Origin: Bedellia somnulentella
Taxonomy: Eukaryota; Arthropoda; Insecta; Lepidoptera; Bedelliidae
DNA: 64,000 bases
Assembly: GCA_963576735.1 (NCBI GenBank)
Contig: OY755177.1
Location: forward strand, 13,640,001 to 13,704,000
Direction: 5' to 3'
Shown here: positions 44,670 to 58,225 of the stretch, one piece after another
Layout of the letters: each line of letters begins with the position of its first letter
How positions within the stretch are numbered: the stretch's first letter is position 1
Translations under genes and position numbers: made by a program
The notes under the pieces: generated by a model
The model's database searches: none
Told to the model about the DNA's origin: nothing
What the model saw: the letters and a program-made list of their open reading frames with translations, nothing else

Positions 44670-44900
44670 ATGAATACATATACTCACGGCAATAGTACCC
44701 ATTGAACAGGAAACTACCTATTGCAATATTTGCAATAATATTGTCTTAAGATTTAAAAAAAATATATATGAAAGGTTTTATCGACAAAAAGGGGTAGCTA
44801 AATCTGCAGAAAAATGGTTCACATTTTGGTATGAAGAAGGCAAGATGGTAATTAAGATCGTTGGTGAAAGAATAAGTTTCCAAACAACCAAGATAATTGT
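44670..44900 (-). mobile_element. Family C SINE, broken and diverged
   Basis: catatactcacggcaatagt at 44678-44697 and aaaaaggggtagctaaatct at 44789-44808 are pieces of the family's 3' end read on the minus strand. cgttggtgaaagaataagtttcc-like sequence at 44861-44882 echoes the middle. Weak support. Confidence 0.4.
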
Positions 44901-46648
44901 TTAAACATAGCGATGCCAATGTGCAATAACTAAAAAGGTTTGGACATAAGATAATTAAAACAATGTCATATAAGTAACGCAATATCAACGAATTTCATAG
45001 ATCTTTTCCCTTATAACATATCTTCAAATGGCAAAAAAATCTTTCTTTTTCAAGCTATGTCTAACCTTTTATTGCAGTTAAATGTAGACGTTATCTATAA
45101 ATATTTTAAACACTTGATCGATGGCTTTGTCCCGGAATGTCAACTACCATCAGTATGTATAAATTTAATATTTTGAAGATCCACGACTCAAGGACTCAAT
45201 TTTAAGATGAAATTGAATAGTGGGACGTAAATATAACACACACTGTTTTCTTTCAATACAAACTTGCTTTGAGATAACAAATCTTAGCGTATAAGTTTAT
45301 CGATGTTATTCCGATAACATGTAATTCTTATATTGGTCTGCAAGGGCATATGCAATATGTATTTATGCATATTGTCACGTACGTCTCTAGAAAGAGTAAG
45401 CAGATGCTAACAAGATCATGTCATCCATCGCACAATCTAGAATCCATATAACATTCAAATATTTTTTAATATAAAGTATTATGTCCTCGGACTAATTAAG
45501 ATATCGAGACAAGACAACGCCAATTCCTAAATGGAACATTTACGTGTGTGTTCAAGTTTGCCAGTAAACATTCTGTCAATCTAATGTATAATTTTTGACA
45601 GAAGTGTGTTTTTGATTGAACGTTAGATCAAAGTTGAGTTTTTAAAGTGTTTCCAGTCGGCATCCCGTGAAGGTAGACCAGTTTTTATTTCGTTTGTTAA
45701 TTGTGTCAAATAAGTATTTATAGGTCATTTAAATATCAACGACAGGATGAAAATTAAAATAAAAGAGGAAGTGAGTATCAGCAGAGACCTTCAGAAATAA
45801 ATTCAAGGATATTTTTTGCGACTAAGCCTCAATAATTATAATTTATAATAAAAATAAAGCAACAATTAAGCTCGTCATTTGGCTTTACCCTTAACCTTCA
45901 GGAATCATTGGGTGTTCTTCTGATGGAAATCTATTTGTCACAAGTATTTATTTACCATCTTCAAAAACCATTTAGTTTTCTTGATAAGTTTTAAAGAAAT
46001 GGAAAGAACTATTTATATCATTATTTACGACCCAAACTGCACATCTGACAAATAATATATATAATTAAATGCCACATCATTTAGGCTTTGTTAGGTAATC
46101 TCTGTCCACCTGCGAAATGCAAACGCGCAATGATATTACATTTTCTGTTACGTGATTACCGCTTCAGTTTATGTTTGCTGTTTGCTGCTGACGTCATCTA
46201 CACGCTCTTTATCGACCAAGGTGACTGCTTTCCGTCGCTTGTAATAAAGAATTGTCCGAAATAAGTAGACACCTTCCATACTTTTCAGATTGTGAAATTT
46301 TCAATTTGTTTCATGCATAAAACTAATGAGAATCTGCAGTTTGTAAAATGTAAGCATTTCGTATCTTAAGTATGCCAAAAAATTTATTCAATTGTCTATA
46401 TTCCTCAATATAGATACGTTGGATTCATGGAAGTAAATAAGATATATATTTTATACCTGTTGATTATTGTAGTTTTATTTTCAGGACTCGACTATCGATC
46501 GATTGTTTATTGTTTATCATTCACAAAGAGTTATGAAAAACTTATATTTTTAACTTATATAAACTTATGTTCTAAAAGTCTCATTTAGTTGCTTAAAAGA
46601 GTAAGGTTAGTTATAGACTGAAAATTCAGGAAAAAATAGTATAAAAAT
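44901..46648. other. No gene seen; less AT-rich patch at 46090-46260
   Basis: Mostly AT-rich. Positions 46090-46260 look unique and complex and include the palindrome TGACGTCA at 46189-46196, a consensus cAMP-response-element half-site pair. Whether it is used as such is not shown. Confidence 0.4.
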
Positions 46649-46728
46649 AAAGTATCGTTGTTGATGGATCTCCTGTCAACCACGTCACCCAACAATCAAT
46701 GGGATCTATAGCCGTGAGTATGGATTAT
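46649..46728. mobile_element. Family C SINE pieces in opposite orientations
   Basis: cgttgttgatggatctcctg through cgtcacccaacaatcaa (46657-46700) is the middle of the family on the minus strand. gggatctatagccgtgagta (46702-46721) is its 3' signature on the plus strand. The two pieces abut, so the copy is rearranged or two insertions meet. Confidence 0.5.
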
Positions 46729-49700
46729 GTTACTTTAATTAATTCAAAAATCTTTAATTAAATAATTATTTAAATTACAATTTGCGACATTTAAATACAG
46801 TCTTGGCACGGATACAGTTTGGGGTAAATGAAAAGTAATTGAAATGGTATACACATTGTGTACAGAGTGGCGTAGTAATTCACGTGTTACAACAATATCA
46901 CGTGTCAAATACACGTTCATACAAACACCATTCTGCGACCATGTTGCCAGTAATTGAAGGTTAAAAATTGAACTGGTGAGATGATTAACAATACATTTAT
47001 AAAGTTCACACAAATAATACGTGAGTAATAGGATGAAACCTTTTAAGGAACCAACCCATACTACGTGATCAAGTCTTTGTGCATTTAATATAGTTTTAAT
47101 AACGCAAAATTGTCCATAAAAGACAATGATTATGTCACAAAATCTATTTTGAAGTTACTCTCCCTCTAAAATATGTTAAGTTATAGGGTACGTTTCCTTA
47201 CCATACATGTAACAGTAAAATTACTTTAAACTACCCTAATTCTATCTTATAATAATCGCTATCCTAGTCGTGAATAAATTGTAGAGATAATCAGAACAAA
47301 ATTATAAGATACCTTAACAATACTTACAAGACAAACGAAAATGATGTATGAACAAAATATACTTATACGTTGTATTCATATAACTTTTACGCGAAAATGT
47401 GACAACAATATGTAAATTATCCAGCGATAACGCGCGTCACTTATCATGTTTATCGCATTATATTGCTAAGAAATGACAATCATTTTAGTTTTAGATATTT
47501 ACACAACTAAAAAGAATATTTCATAACGTGAACTAATTTAATTACTATCGCAAAAGGGATATCCGTGCAAAAATGCGAGTAAAAGCCATGAGAGTATGTG
47601 ATCTTTTGACGAAGGCTTTTGGGTTGAGTTAGTTAAAGTTACAATAAGAGGCAAATATAGAAGAGATGAATGATAAGATTGAAATGTATTGCATTCAGTT
47701 ATGCAATTTGATCGAAAACGACTCTAAATAAGGAAGGGCCTTAAGATGCTATTGAAAAGAAAGACAACAGTCTCATATAGGTTGACCTTATTTGCTCAGT
47801 AGGTATATTCTAGAAACAGTGCGTTACCTTATATAAGGTAAATATACAAAACTGAAGGTACTTAAGGTCATCTTCATTGTCGACCAACAACGGATCATGG
47901 CCGCATTTAACCAAAATAATCTTAAATTGTCAAGAAAAGACTTCTCATCATTATTAAGTTACAAAACACGCCACCTTTTAACTAAATAACGTGATGAGCT
48001 GATATAAAGGAAAAAAATGACTGCCTAATATTAATAATATTATTTTTATCACATAAAACCCAAAAATTGATTATTGATGTGGAAAAGTGACCTATTAATA
48101 GGCGAAAAAATATATTTGGTGATTTTCCATAATCTCATTGTACGCTGATTGTTTACATCGTTACTCAAGTAAGATTTTTGCATGCTTATTTTCGTCATTG
48201 AATTAAGACTATGCCAGCTGATAAAACAGAAAACTGTATTAGTAGTCCAGTCACATATTGTTAACAAACATCAAGAACACAGCGAAAATTCAATTGGAAA
48301 TTGGTTGAAGACAATCATTAGAAAGCCATGGGAAAAGTAACTCAAACTGCCTATTACTATACCTTTGATAAGTTGGTAGTGGACTGAAACCGTGACAGAG
48401 ATGTCTGTGAGAGTGTTAAAGAATAGCACGGTCTTTTGTTCATCGCAGTGACCCGGCTAATGACACAGGTCTTGGGATCCAAACAGCAAACATATTCCAG
48501 TTTCATTTGTTCTATTTGACGATTTATGTTTTCAACTGGTTTTGTCTTTTGTCTCATCATGCCTTTGTGGCATATTTAATTATGTATAAGTTATTTTGTA
48601 TCGCGTATGACAAGGTATTGCACCTTATTGTTCATAATAAATATATACATTTGAATGTATTTCATACTCGTAGTTAGCTATCAACTAGCTAGTGATATAG
48701 GCCATATTGGCAGTGAACCATTAGAGATGGCCATTAATTAACCAATTAATTGTGTCTCGCATTTAGTATACACAAATTCTCTTTGAAACTTTGGTTCTGA
48801 TGTTCAGACAGTTAGATTAATATTTATGGTATGTGTATAGATTGCATTATATAATTAATAACCCCTAGAGTATGATAGTGTGATGTAGTTGTAATCAGAT
48901 TATGAAAAATACTTATTACTAAGCTCTTATACTGTTTTCAGTTTTCATTGAAGTAGGAGGGGATTGTAGTTCAGACTACAAAACTATCGTCATTATTAGC
49001 AACATAATACAATATTGATTAATACGTATTCTGCAAAACAAAACCCCTGCAAACGTTATTGGCATCGCTTGTCAATATTCATAGCGTCATCACGACAAAT
49101 AGACCACGTTAATAGAAATGTTCCTGCAGCGAAGAACTCAATATCATTGAATAATGGTTTAACCTTTTGATGCTCACAATTACGTACGTGTGTATTGTTG
49201 GGGCCCTCGCCGTGCATTTGGATGCAGTTCACGTGCAGCGGTGGGCGCAGCTAATAGCCTGATTGGGTAACTGGCTAAACTGGCGCTTGATCCAGGTTTG
49301 ATGCCTGTTTGCGAACAACTTCATTATTTAGTTGATTATTCTGCTCAAAACACGGGGAGGTATTTTTGTGATAGATTTTTTTGAAAAGTTTTAAGCCGCA
49401 GTTGTTGAATTAGATTAGATAATCTGTGACATATGGTTAACTTGATTTTAACGAATTAAGTCACGTATAATACATATCAATTAAACGCTTAACTCTTTAA
49501 AATCACGTCTAAATCGGAAAATTTATTTTTTTATACTGAACCGAGCAATTTTTGTACAATGTTTACTATCAGAAAAAGTATGAACTGAAATCAAATTTGA
49601 TCTTATTCCATTAATCTACATTTTTTTGTTTCAGGCTTGTGTTTTCTCAATAACCTAAAATTCAATGCGATCCGTAGATTCGTTTCAAAGAATTACGAAG

Positions 49701-50984
49701 AGTACTTGATTATTACTTGGGTTTCATATATTCCGATACAGAAACCCGCCTAAATCATTTAAAGAAGAATCTTATCTTATCAGAGTGTGTAGATCTGTGT
49801 CTCACTGAGCGATCATAGTAATGTTGTGTCTACTACGGTACTTTACAGTATCATTAGGGTACGTCGGCGTCGCTAGGCCGGAGGGATTTACCGACCGACA
49901 TCTTTTTACTTTTATGATGTCATAGTTAGATATTTATTTCTATGATTTGTTTGTTGCCGTCATATCAAAATAGTGTTCAGACCTTTGGAATGGACAATCC
50001 CTTTGCTGATTTTGGGAGTTTAAGGGAGAATGATAAGTTGAATATAGGAGCTTACATCACCAAGGATCCCATCAGTATCCATAAGTTTTGTCAAAGAATG
50101 TAACACAAAGCAACCAAAACTGTTTACCAATGAATTTGAAAAGCTTAAAGATAATCATAGATCACATGATATACCTTGAAAATGTTCCTTTGAGACAAGA
50201 ATGTCTACAGAGTTAGAAATTGCAATAAAATCAGTAATTGAATAAGTTCCATCTATGTGATGGTCAAAACAACGAAAAAATAAGCACAGAACTGTCGGTA
50301 TAATATAATATTAAGCATATTTCACATATTATTAAATTTAAGCAGAAGGACAATAAAATATGAAATGGATAATGTCAGTATAAGTCTATTAACAGATTTG
50401 TTTCATTCAACAGTTTCCGCAACACCGCTAACCAACCTTGACATTTTTCCGGATGTTAAAAGGTAAACAGTTTTTTACCTGTTTCAGTCTTTGTTACATC
50501 AGTGCTATGTAATGTCATTTGCGTTTTACGATACTTATCATCATCACAATCTGGTTTACATTTCACTTAAGACTTTTGAGATTCTATGCATGAGTTTTCT
50601 TAACTAAAAGAATTCTTAAAATCCATAACTTTAGTAAATAAGTCGCGATAAAAAGTTTAATAATGAAATAACAATCTTTTGTAATTTCCCAAGAGAGCGG
50701 GCATCTCAGTTTGCATAGAAGTTTTTTATACATAAATATCAGCACTACTTTTATTATCTACGATAAATCGGCCAGAAGAAACGTTCATACATATTCCAAT
50801 ACATCGTGATTTTAAATCATGAATAAACTACAGTCGTCAATACGTGACACTTTGCTAAAAGTCTGACATCACGTGGGTTAATTGCACAATTGTCTCGCTC
50901 TTTTAAAGAATATAATATAGGTAAAGAGTTTATAATACAATTATTTATAATTTTCATTCTACTTTGATTATCGCCACCTAAGGT
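46729..50984. other. No gene seen
   Basis: Over 4 kb of AT-rich, apparently unique sequence. Positions 49195-49315 are less AT-rich and contain a weakly tRNA-like stretch (actggctaaactggcgcttg then ccaggtttgatgcctg) that might be a decayed SINE head. Small frames at 46744-47013, 48049-48267 and 48357-48560 lack protein features. The stretch could be intergenic or part of a long intron. Confidence 0.45.
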
Positions 50985-51025
50985 AGGCCTCTCAAAAGAT
51001 CTCCACAAGACGCCGTCCAATGCTA
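50985..51025 (-). mobile_element. Possible RTE2 LINE end, very short
   Basis: On the minus strand, cttgtggagatcttttgaga then ggcctaccttagg recalls the family ending. Too short to be certain. Confidence 0.3.
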
Positions 51026-53342
51026 TTCTAAATTTAACTAAGTACTCGTATTAGTAAAGGAAAACAGTTACCAAAGAAGCCTATCTACAATGTATCATCT
51101 TAAATAGACCCACCACAGAGATGTGTTAACATTTAACACACAATTCGACCGTAAAAAGGGTTAACTACCAATCACATACATCAACTAATTTAGGCAGCGC
51201 ATGCGTCGTGAAGCGGTCGAGTAGTATAATCGAATTGATTTCATACAATTACTATGTGACCTCATACATTTGTACTGAAAACAATTGTCTCGGTTTTCTC
51301 ACGAGTCAGCTCCCACATCACGTTCTACTAGTCACACTGATTGATCGTAACGGACTTTTGCATTTACAGACGCCTTATATACTATTCGAACGCTGGATAA
51401 ATATATTTATACTTATTTTATAATCTAATGTAAGTAACTAGCCAGGGTTTGCAGTAAAAAAAAGAAATTAACATTGAAACGGCTCATTTGATTATTAAAT
51501 GTGTAAATTAATATGAATAAATTATTATTTTGGTAAATGTAATGTGTCCTTCTCATCAAATCTTTTTTCAGGCCACACTTGAGATTCTGAAACTTGGAGC
51601 ATCGTTTATTGTTACAATAGCCATGACTATATTGACAAAATGACAAGTTTGCATTCTATTATATTATAAAGTGTCAACACCATTATAAGCCTAGCTTGAA
51701 CACAGCGCGAGTGATGATGTATGTTGAGCCAATAGTAAGCAAGGCTGTTGTGTGCACGCGCCTGCCTTGGTCGCTAATTTGATGCGTTCGGCGATCTTTC
51801 TTTTCCCACGTTCCTTCCATTATTACGAAGCAAAGATAATGATTATTTTATGCAGGCAGTAAATAATAATATAATCTCGGTACTTACAGTAAATTAATGA
51901 AAAAATCAAACGGAAGTTTGCTGTCTACAATTTTTGTCTTTGGTTCCATGGACACCTTCGGGAGATATAATTGAAGTTGTACGTTATGATGAAACGAAGT
52001 TTAAGGAAAGTGTATGAATAAAGAAACCCAGAATTATGTAAAGAACATGGCTTAACAGGCTCTGATGCGTTGTCTATTCTTATTGAATACGCTTGACGCT
52101 CTGGATTAGCAGACATTTGAGTCTTGCTCTGAGAACTTTGGAGGTGCATTAATACAATAAACTACGTATAAGAGTTAACTTCTATATAACTTTCATTTCG
52201 ATGATGAGAAACAAGCGTTTGGATGCATCTAACTAGGAGTGCATTGCAGTTGAGTGTGATTAAGATAATGCGACAATATTCACTTATTCACAGCTGTAAT
52301 CCAAAATTAATATATACTGACAAAATATATAAAAACAAAAAAAAAGACATAGCTTTTATCTCAGTACATGCAAATTGGATCCAAAGCTTTTATGGCAACA
52401 CAGCAGTTCTTTTTTTAACTTTTGGTACTGAATCGATTAAATTTCGCCAATAAAATAATGTTTCAACAGCTGTAATATGTTGAATTTTATAGATTCGTTT
52501 TTGTTTGAAGTGGATATTGAAAATAACAATAATTCGAATTAGTTATCATGCATATCGCACGTGCCGCCATATCTGATAAAGTCTCCACCATGTCATAATC
52601 AATACACTATCAAGAAATCAATTCCATTTAAAAGTAGGTAGTAGAAGGGACTCACTATCACTATTGATTTCTGGCGCAACAACCGGAAAATCAATAAAAC
52701 ATTTACCAAGTGTCACTCATCCATCCAATTACATCCGCTTTTATAATTAAAAATAATAAAGATTACGGGAAAATTCGAACAATCCGTTTTTTCTGAGAAT
52801 AGGTGTATAATTGGTTTAGCCTTGAAATGAAAATAAAACAAAAACGATTGCATTTTGAGACTTGTTAAATGCAACTGCTTTACACGTGTCCAAACAGTTA
52901 GTATATTTTTTCTTATCGACAGTAAAGCATAGCAAATTATCCCATTATAACTACATGAATATCGATCTGACATAATAATTTAATTGGCTGTTCAGAAATC
53001 GTGGTGTACGTAGTACTACAGTGTAATATTTGATGTGACAGATAATTATGATTTTTTAGATGAGCAAAAACTTCTATACTATTACAATTAACGCTAAGAG
53101 TACAGAAGAAGTTGCAAGAAAATGTAATCACAAGCGATCATAGTAAACGATGAGAGTTATTAGCCCGCCCTGGGTACAGACACCTTATGATATAGGTAAA
53201 TATTAATAGTATATAAAATTAAATACACATATAACAGGATCCTTCAACACGACAAAATTCACGTCTCGCTTCATTTTTTATCATTTTTATTAAGCCGTAG
53301 AGGTATTATAACATTTAATTTCAGCTGATTAGCAAAATAACT
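51026..53342. other. No gene seen
   Basis: AT-rich. Positions 51690-51800 are less AT-rich but have no frame. Frames of 62-86 codons at 51208, 51425, 51925, 52223, 52713 and 52937 lack recognisable motifs and several overlap each other. Confidence 0.45.
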
Positions 53343-53382
53343 AACATACATACATATACATATACTCACGTCATTAGTTCCG
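53343..53382 (-). mobile_element. RTE1 LINE extreme 3' end
   Basis: ccggaactaatgacgtgagt on the minus strand followed by a TATG tail. Only the last 40 bp of the family remain. Confidence 0.55.
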
Positions 53383-54385
53383 GAAAAAATATTTTAAATG
53401 GTTTGCTGACTTTGTTACCCTTTGCTTAAACCTATCTACCGGTTAACCGCGGTTGTTAAATTTAATATTACAAATATTGGTGCCGGTTTTGGAAATGGTA
53501 ATAATGTGGCTGCGATCCTGTAACATAGACTGCTGAAGTGGTGTGTTTTTAAATGCGCAAACCAAATGTTTTCTTTGAAATATGAAAAGTTACTTTCATA
53601 TTCCTAAAAAAAAAGTCTATTCTATACGAATAGCATATTTAAGGTGGTGAATGTCATGATAATCGGCATTATTCCCACACGATATAGCGATTGCTATTGT
53701 GTAACTTGTAGGAAATATAGCCGTGACTCAAATTTTACATTAACAATTCAAAAGATAACTAAAACTATCGAGACCGCAACCGCATTTTCAAAATTATCTA
53801 CAAGTCGCGGCGACCTAGTTACATTTTCATGATATTGTATAGGTATTGCGACAAAGTAGGGAAAATTCTTAGAACCTTGGCACACACGCTAGATATCTTC
53901 GTATATTGTGCACTAACAGACAACTCGTGAACTCACCTTGTCTTTCATTGACCCATATTCTTATTAGCATAGCATAACACGTATTTTATTAAGATACTCG
54001 GTTCTACTAATAGCTGATGCTGCAGTTATGGCCCTGACATGATCTCTTAACACAAAAAGTACATTAGTTTGATTTTTAGATGGATCTACACGCATAGGTA
54101 AACAAAATATGTTATTGATCTATGCGAGACGGACGTAAATAAATTTTGACTTAGAATAGCACAAACCCAATTTTTGAAAAGGTAATTTAATTGCATATTG
54201 TAGCTTTAGCTAATGTAGCGATTAGCTTAATATATTTCTACCCTCTAATTAGTCCACATTACATGCGCTGAAATATTATGTCATATATTTATAACAAAAG
54301 TTATACATATATATATACAACAGGATTAAAAGTTAATTAATAAATATTTAGTAGTAGATTTAGCATGGTAGCGTCGGCTAAGATC
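53383..54385. other. No gene seen
   Basis: AT-rich sequence; the 62-codon frame at 53644-53832 is not recognisable. Confidence 0.5.
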
Positions 54386-54606
54386 GCTGTGTAGTGTCGG
54401 CTTAAAGAAGAACTACCCTATATCTTCCCATAGGTGTTCGTAAGCGATGGCTAAGAGTGTTGGGGCTTTCAAAGTGATTTTTGGGCGATGCAGTTGGAGA
54501 CCAATCACTAACAGCGTTTATTTTACTATCTTTTTCTTACTCAACTTCAAAAAGTGGCCGAGAATTTTCTTATTCTGATGATCTAGCTATCTCTAGCTTT
54601 AGCTAC
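54386..54606 (+). mobile_element. Family C SINE, diverged, 5' and middle
   Basis: gctgtgtagtgtcggcttaa, ctaccctatatcttcccata, gtgttggggctttcaaagtg, gggcgatgcagttggagacc, atcactaacagcgttta and aaaaagtggccgagaa are present in order. A possible separated tail lies near 54755-54775. Confidence 0.8.
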
Positions 54607-57600
54607 CATCAATTATATTTAGAGACCATCAACTTATTATTTTGCTAATTGTAGAAACAATTGCGAAGAGGTGATGTTTTGCTAATCTTGTCGCATACTG
54701 GTTAAGAATTACAATAACCAGTTTTTTGTTCCTGGGAGCGTGACTACGCTTTAAGGATTAAAGCTGTGAATATAAGTAATTAACATTATACTAAAAGGCC
54801 CTTTGTACCCTCAGTTGCGCAAGGGAAAATTCTAGTTATAAGTTTAATAGGTTAATTAATTAAATGAACAATGCAATCGGGACATTTTATGACGTTTCCT
54901 GCTTATTGGAAAACCAACTTTTACATAAACATCCGCAAGTATCGTTGAAACTATTCCACATTGCTTGTTATCAGTACGTGCAGTACTAACAGCTTTTATA
55001 AACAATTGTACTATAATACACTTCCTCAGGCATTTTCGGGCAAGCAGAAGCCATTTTCTTCGACTTTTCTGCCTATAGAAAGACTTTTTTTAATTAAGAC
55101 TTTTTTATCTACACCTACTTTGCTTGAAGAATTCGGTTATGGGTCATCATAAAATTTTGGATTAATTATTTTGAAGTCTCGAAAATAACTGAGTCTAAAT
55201 ACGTTTTTAAACTTAATATTTACTACACTGTACCCAAGCTTCCAACTAAGGAAATATTTGCATTTAGATAGGATATCAGCTTATAAGATCAATTTAAACT
55301 TATTAAATAGTTGCAGGTCTTGGACGTATACGCAACTATTACTTATCCTCTTAGAAAACATCCATTGTAATTATCTATGTAAAGCAAACATGCTTTAATT
55401 TCTTTGCCAATCTCCCAATAGATTAAGCAAGCTATTATGAAATAGGACCGGCCATAGCGTACAAATATTTCAAAGCAGGGCATTAGCCTCCCGTAAGTAC
55501 TCGCACGAGCAACCGCGACCGAAGCATAAGCGATAGCGGTTTTTGTGATAACAAATATTTAGGTTATTTAATCAATTGTTGCACATTATTTCAATTTATA
55601 ATTTTAATGTCATTTGCTTCAATACACTGTAGTTTTTGGGTAAAGACTCTTAAATATGTTCAGCTTCATAAACTTAAGTGGCAAGTTTAGCTAAATAAGT
55701 TATCCCAGTTCTTATACGGATCTTAATTTGTGGGTTATAAATATATGAGATTCTAAAATCATTTTTGACATTAATGAAACATTTATAATCATTACGAATG
55801 AAGTGGGTCTGTTCAATATTTTCTTAAAGACATCAGTCTTAACAAAAAAAATTATATAAGAATATCAATTAAGAGTCAAATCTACAGTTAGAACACCCCG
55901 TAAAAAACATGAGTGTAAATTACCTATAACAAATAAAACTCCTCACACACCATGATACATCGGCAATCAGACATAAAAAGTTGCAAGTCCTGCAACTATG
56001 TGATCTCTTATCGCTCACACCACACGGTGTTCTGAATGATGTAAGAATTACATAAAAATAGCGTTCACATCGTCCGTTTCCGCGCCCGATCACATACAAC
56101 TTTCACGAAATCAAACAAAGAAACTAACAACCGGCTCATTTACATCGCTACCCGACATTTCCCAGACACACAAAAGAATCATTCCATTCAATATATTGGG
56201 AAATTATAATCTAACTGATCGTATCCCTTTCATTGTTTTCTCTTAATCAATATATTAATTGTAAGAAAGTAGAGCAGTTGAAATCTTATTTTATTTACTA
56301 CTATAACTACTTATTCAAGCTCATTGACTCATTTGAACTGTTATCAATTTATTTAATCAATATTTGTGTATAAATCAATAATAACCAAAAGTTCAAAGCA
56401 AAAGTAATCAGATCATACTAGTTGACCTTTTTATTAGGTAGAATTAATTGTTTACCGTCCAGAAATAGTCTGAAAGGAGATAACAAATTGCAAGTGCAAT
56501 GAACAAAGTTGAGTCCATTGTCGCAAACAAAGCATGAGGCGAACAAGCTACATAATCTGGGGTCAGCCTGACTACCTGAGGCTAGGTTAGCCTAAGAGGG
56601 GGAGGAGAAAGCGCGGAGGGGGGAGCATCGCACGCGCGTTGTGAAAGTCGATCCATTGTTTTGTTCATTACGACACAAGTATTTATCAGTTGTCGCCGCT
56701 GATTGCATTTTTCAAGCAAATGTAATTCACTTTTAATGGTATAGGAAAACTGAAATATATAGGTTTGTGAACTATTTTAGATTATATGTGACAAAAAGAT
56801 CAAGCCTAAGCTTTTCTTTTCAATATTAATGTCCTGTTTGGATGAATGACACTAAATTATGTTTCAGTAGCAAATTGTTACTACAAGTTTACTTCTTCTG
56901 TTTTTGTTTAATAAAATTGTTAGTACCTGTAATTATTTAAAATTAAATGTTGTTTATGTTATAACTATTAATCAAATCAAAATACTTCAATAAATAAATC
57001 AAAGTGTGAAATCCGCACTAGACTGATTTTCAAATGTTTGGTCTGTGGAATGCAAAGCAGCACCGATTGACTGGCATCGCCGATTGTGAGCGTGAGAACT
57101 CAGATATATATCTGATTAGTCACCCAAAGAATTTGCATCAGACGTTATTTCTTACAGCCCAACTTCAATCAGTCTGGCTACAATTCTACCATTTTACACA
57201 AGCGGTTATGGGAATTCAATCAACAAGCTTATAGTGCCCAAAAAGTACCCAGATCTTTGAAATTAAATAGACTCAAAACTACTATTGCATGTTGTTAGAC
57301 CAAATAAATGGTGAAATAAAGGATTATTTCTGATGAATCTCTAACAAAATCAACTAAAAAGCTCCGTACCCTTAGTTGTTTCGAACGATCCCTATGAAAA
57401 GAGATGAGATGGTTTTATCAAAAACTGTGCTACAAAAGCGCTTTTTTAGAGATAAAATATGTGCCATTGAACACACACAGCTCAATAAATATAGATTTTT
57501 GGCATGATGATTTTTTTATAGGGTGACACTCAATCATAACATTTATAAATATTGGCTGAAACTGCATTGCATTAGCAGAATAAGGGCCTCGTCAGTGCAG

Positions 57601-57815
57601 CCAACATCTTGAGTGAATGCTCTTATGCGGTCGTAAAATGTTCCGTAAGGAATCCATGCAACACCCATCCTTTTACTATAGCGTTTGAATTTTCTTGTAA
57701 GAAAACAAGTGGACATAAAATCTTACAAATAACTGTAAACTTTAATAGTTTCTGAATTGGTAATAAATTTTGATTGCCAAAAGGTTTGTAAAACTGAATT
57801 ACTTTCATCTGAAAC
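54607..57815. other. No gene seen; GC-rich patch at 56585-56640
   Basis: More than 3 kb of AT-rich, apparently unique sequence. The purine- and CG-rich patch at 56585-56640 is unusual for the window. Frames at 54961-55152 and 57034-57234 (63 and 66 codons) do not resemble known proteins. Confidence 0.45.
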
Positions 57816-57962
57816 TTATTTGTCATATGAAAAGATTGATCGATGTGAACGAAGCCAGAGAGGTTTGCCAGGATCGTACAAAGTGGCGATCGATAGTCTC
57901 TGCCTACCCCAATGGGAACTAACGGCGTGAGGATATGTATGTATGCATGTTATTTGTCGTAT
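57816..57962 (+). mobile_element. RTE1 LINE 3' end with near-perfect target duplication
   Basis: The body at 57829-57949 has gattgatcgatgtgaacgaa, ccagagaggtttgccaggat, gtacaaagtggcgatcga, tagtctctgcctaccccaat, gggaactaacggcgtgagg and a TATG tail. The flanks ttatttgtcatat (57816-57828) and ttatttgtcgtat (57950-57962) are direct repeats with one difference, so this is a very short (121 bp) target-primed insertion of the LINE's 3' end. Confidence 0.88.
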
Positions 57963-58087
57963 ATTATGTAAAATGGTCTACTGTTTACTGATAAAGAAAT
58001 TTAGTATTGAAGTTAAAAACAGCCCTGCTTTCATTTCCTACCGCACCTATGTATCGAACGACGCTAATAAAGAAATTAAGTTTAGTG

Positions 58088-58225
58088 TTTGTTAGGCCAC
58101 ATAATAGGAAACCCTTCACCAACGATCCCTTATTTAACCAAGTTTTGCCCACTCATGAAAAAACGATAAATTTTTGGGTTCCAATACTGTGGACCCTCTT
58201 TTTGTGATTATAGTCATGTTCATAC
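58088..58225 (+). mobile_element. Family C SINE, heavily diverged
   Basis: Keeps ggaaacccttcaccaacgat, ccttatttaacc, a ggaccctctttttgtgatta region and tagtcatgttcatacg in family order, resembling the decayed copy at 9620. Confidence 0.5.

Noticed and set aside
46189..46196. cAMP-response element TGACGTCA as a regulatory feature
   Set aside because: An 8-bp match is expected by chance at some frequency in 64 kb, and no promoter is identifiable nearby. The same applies to 63963-63970.
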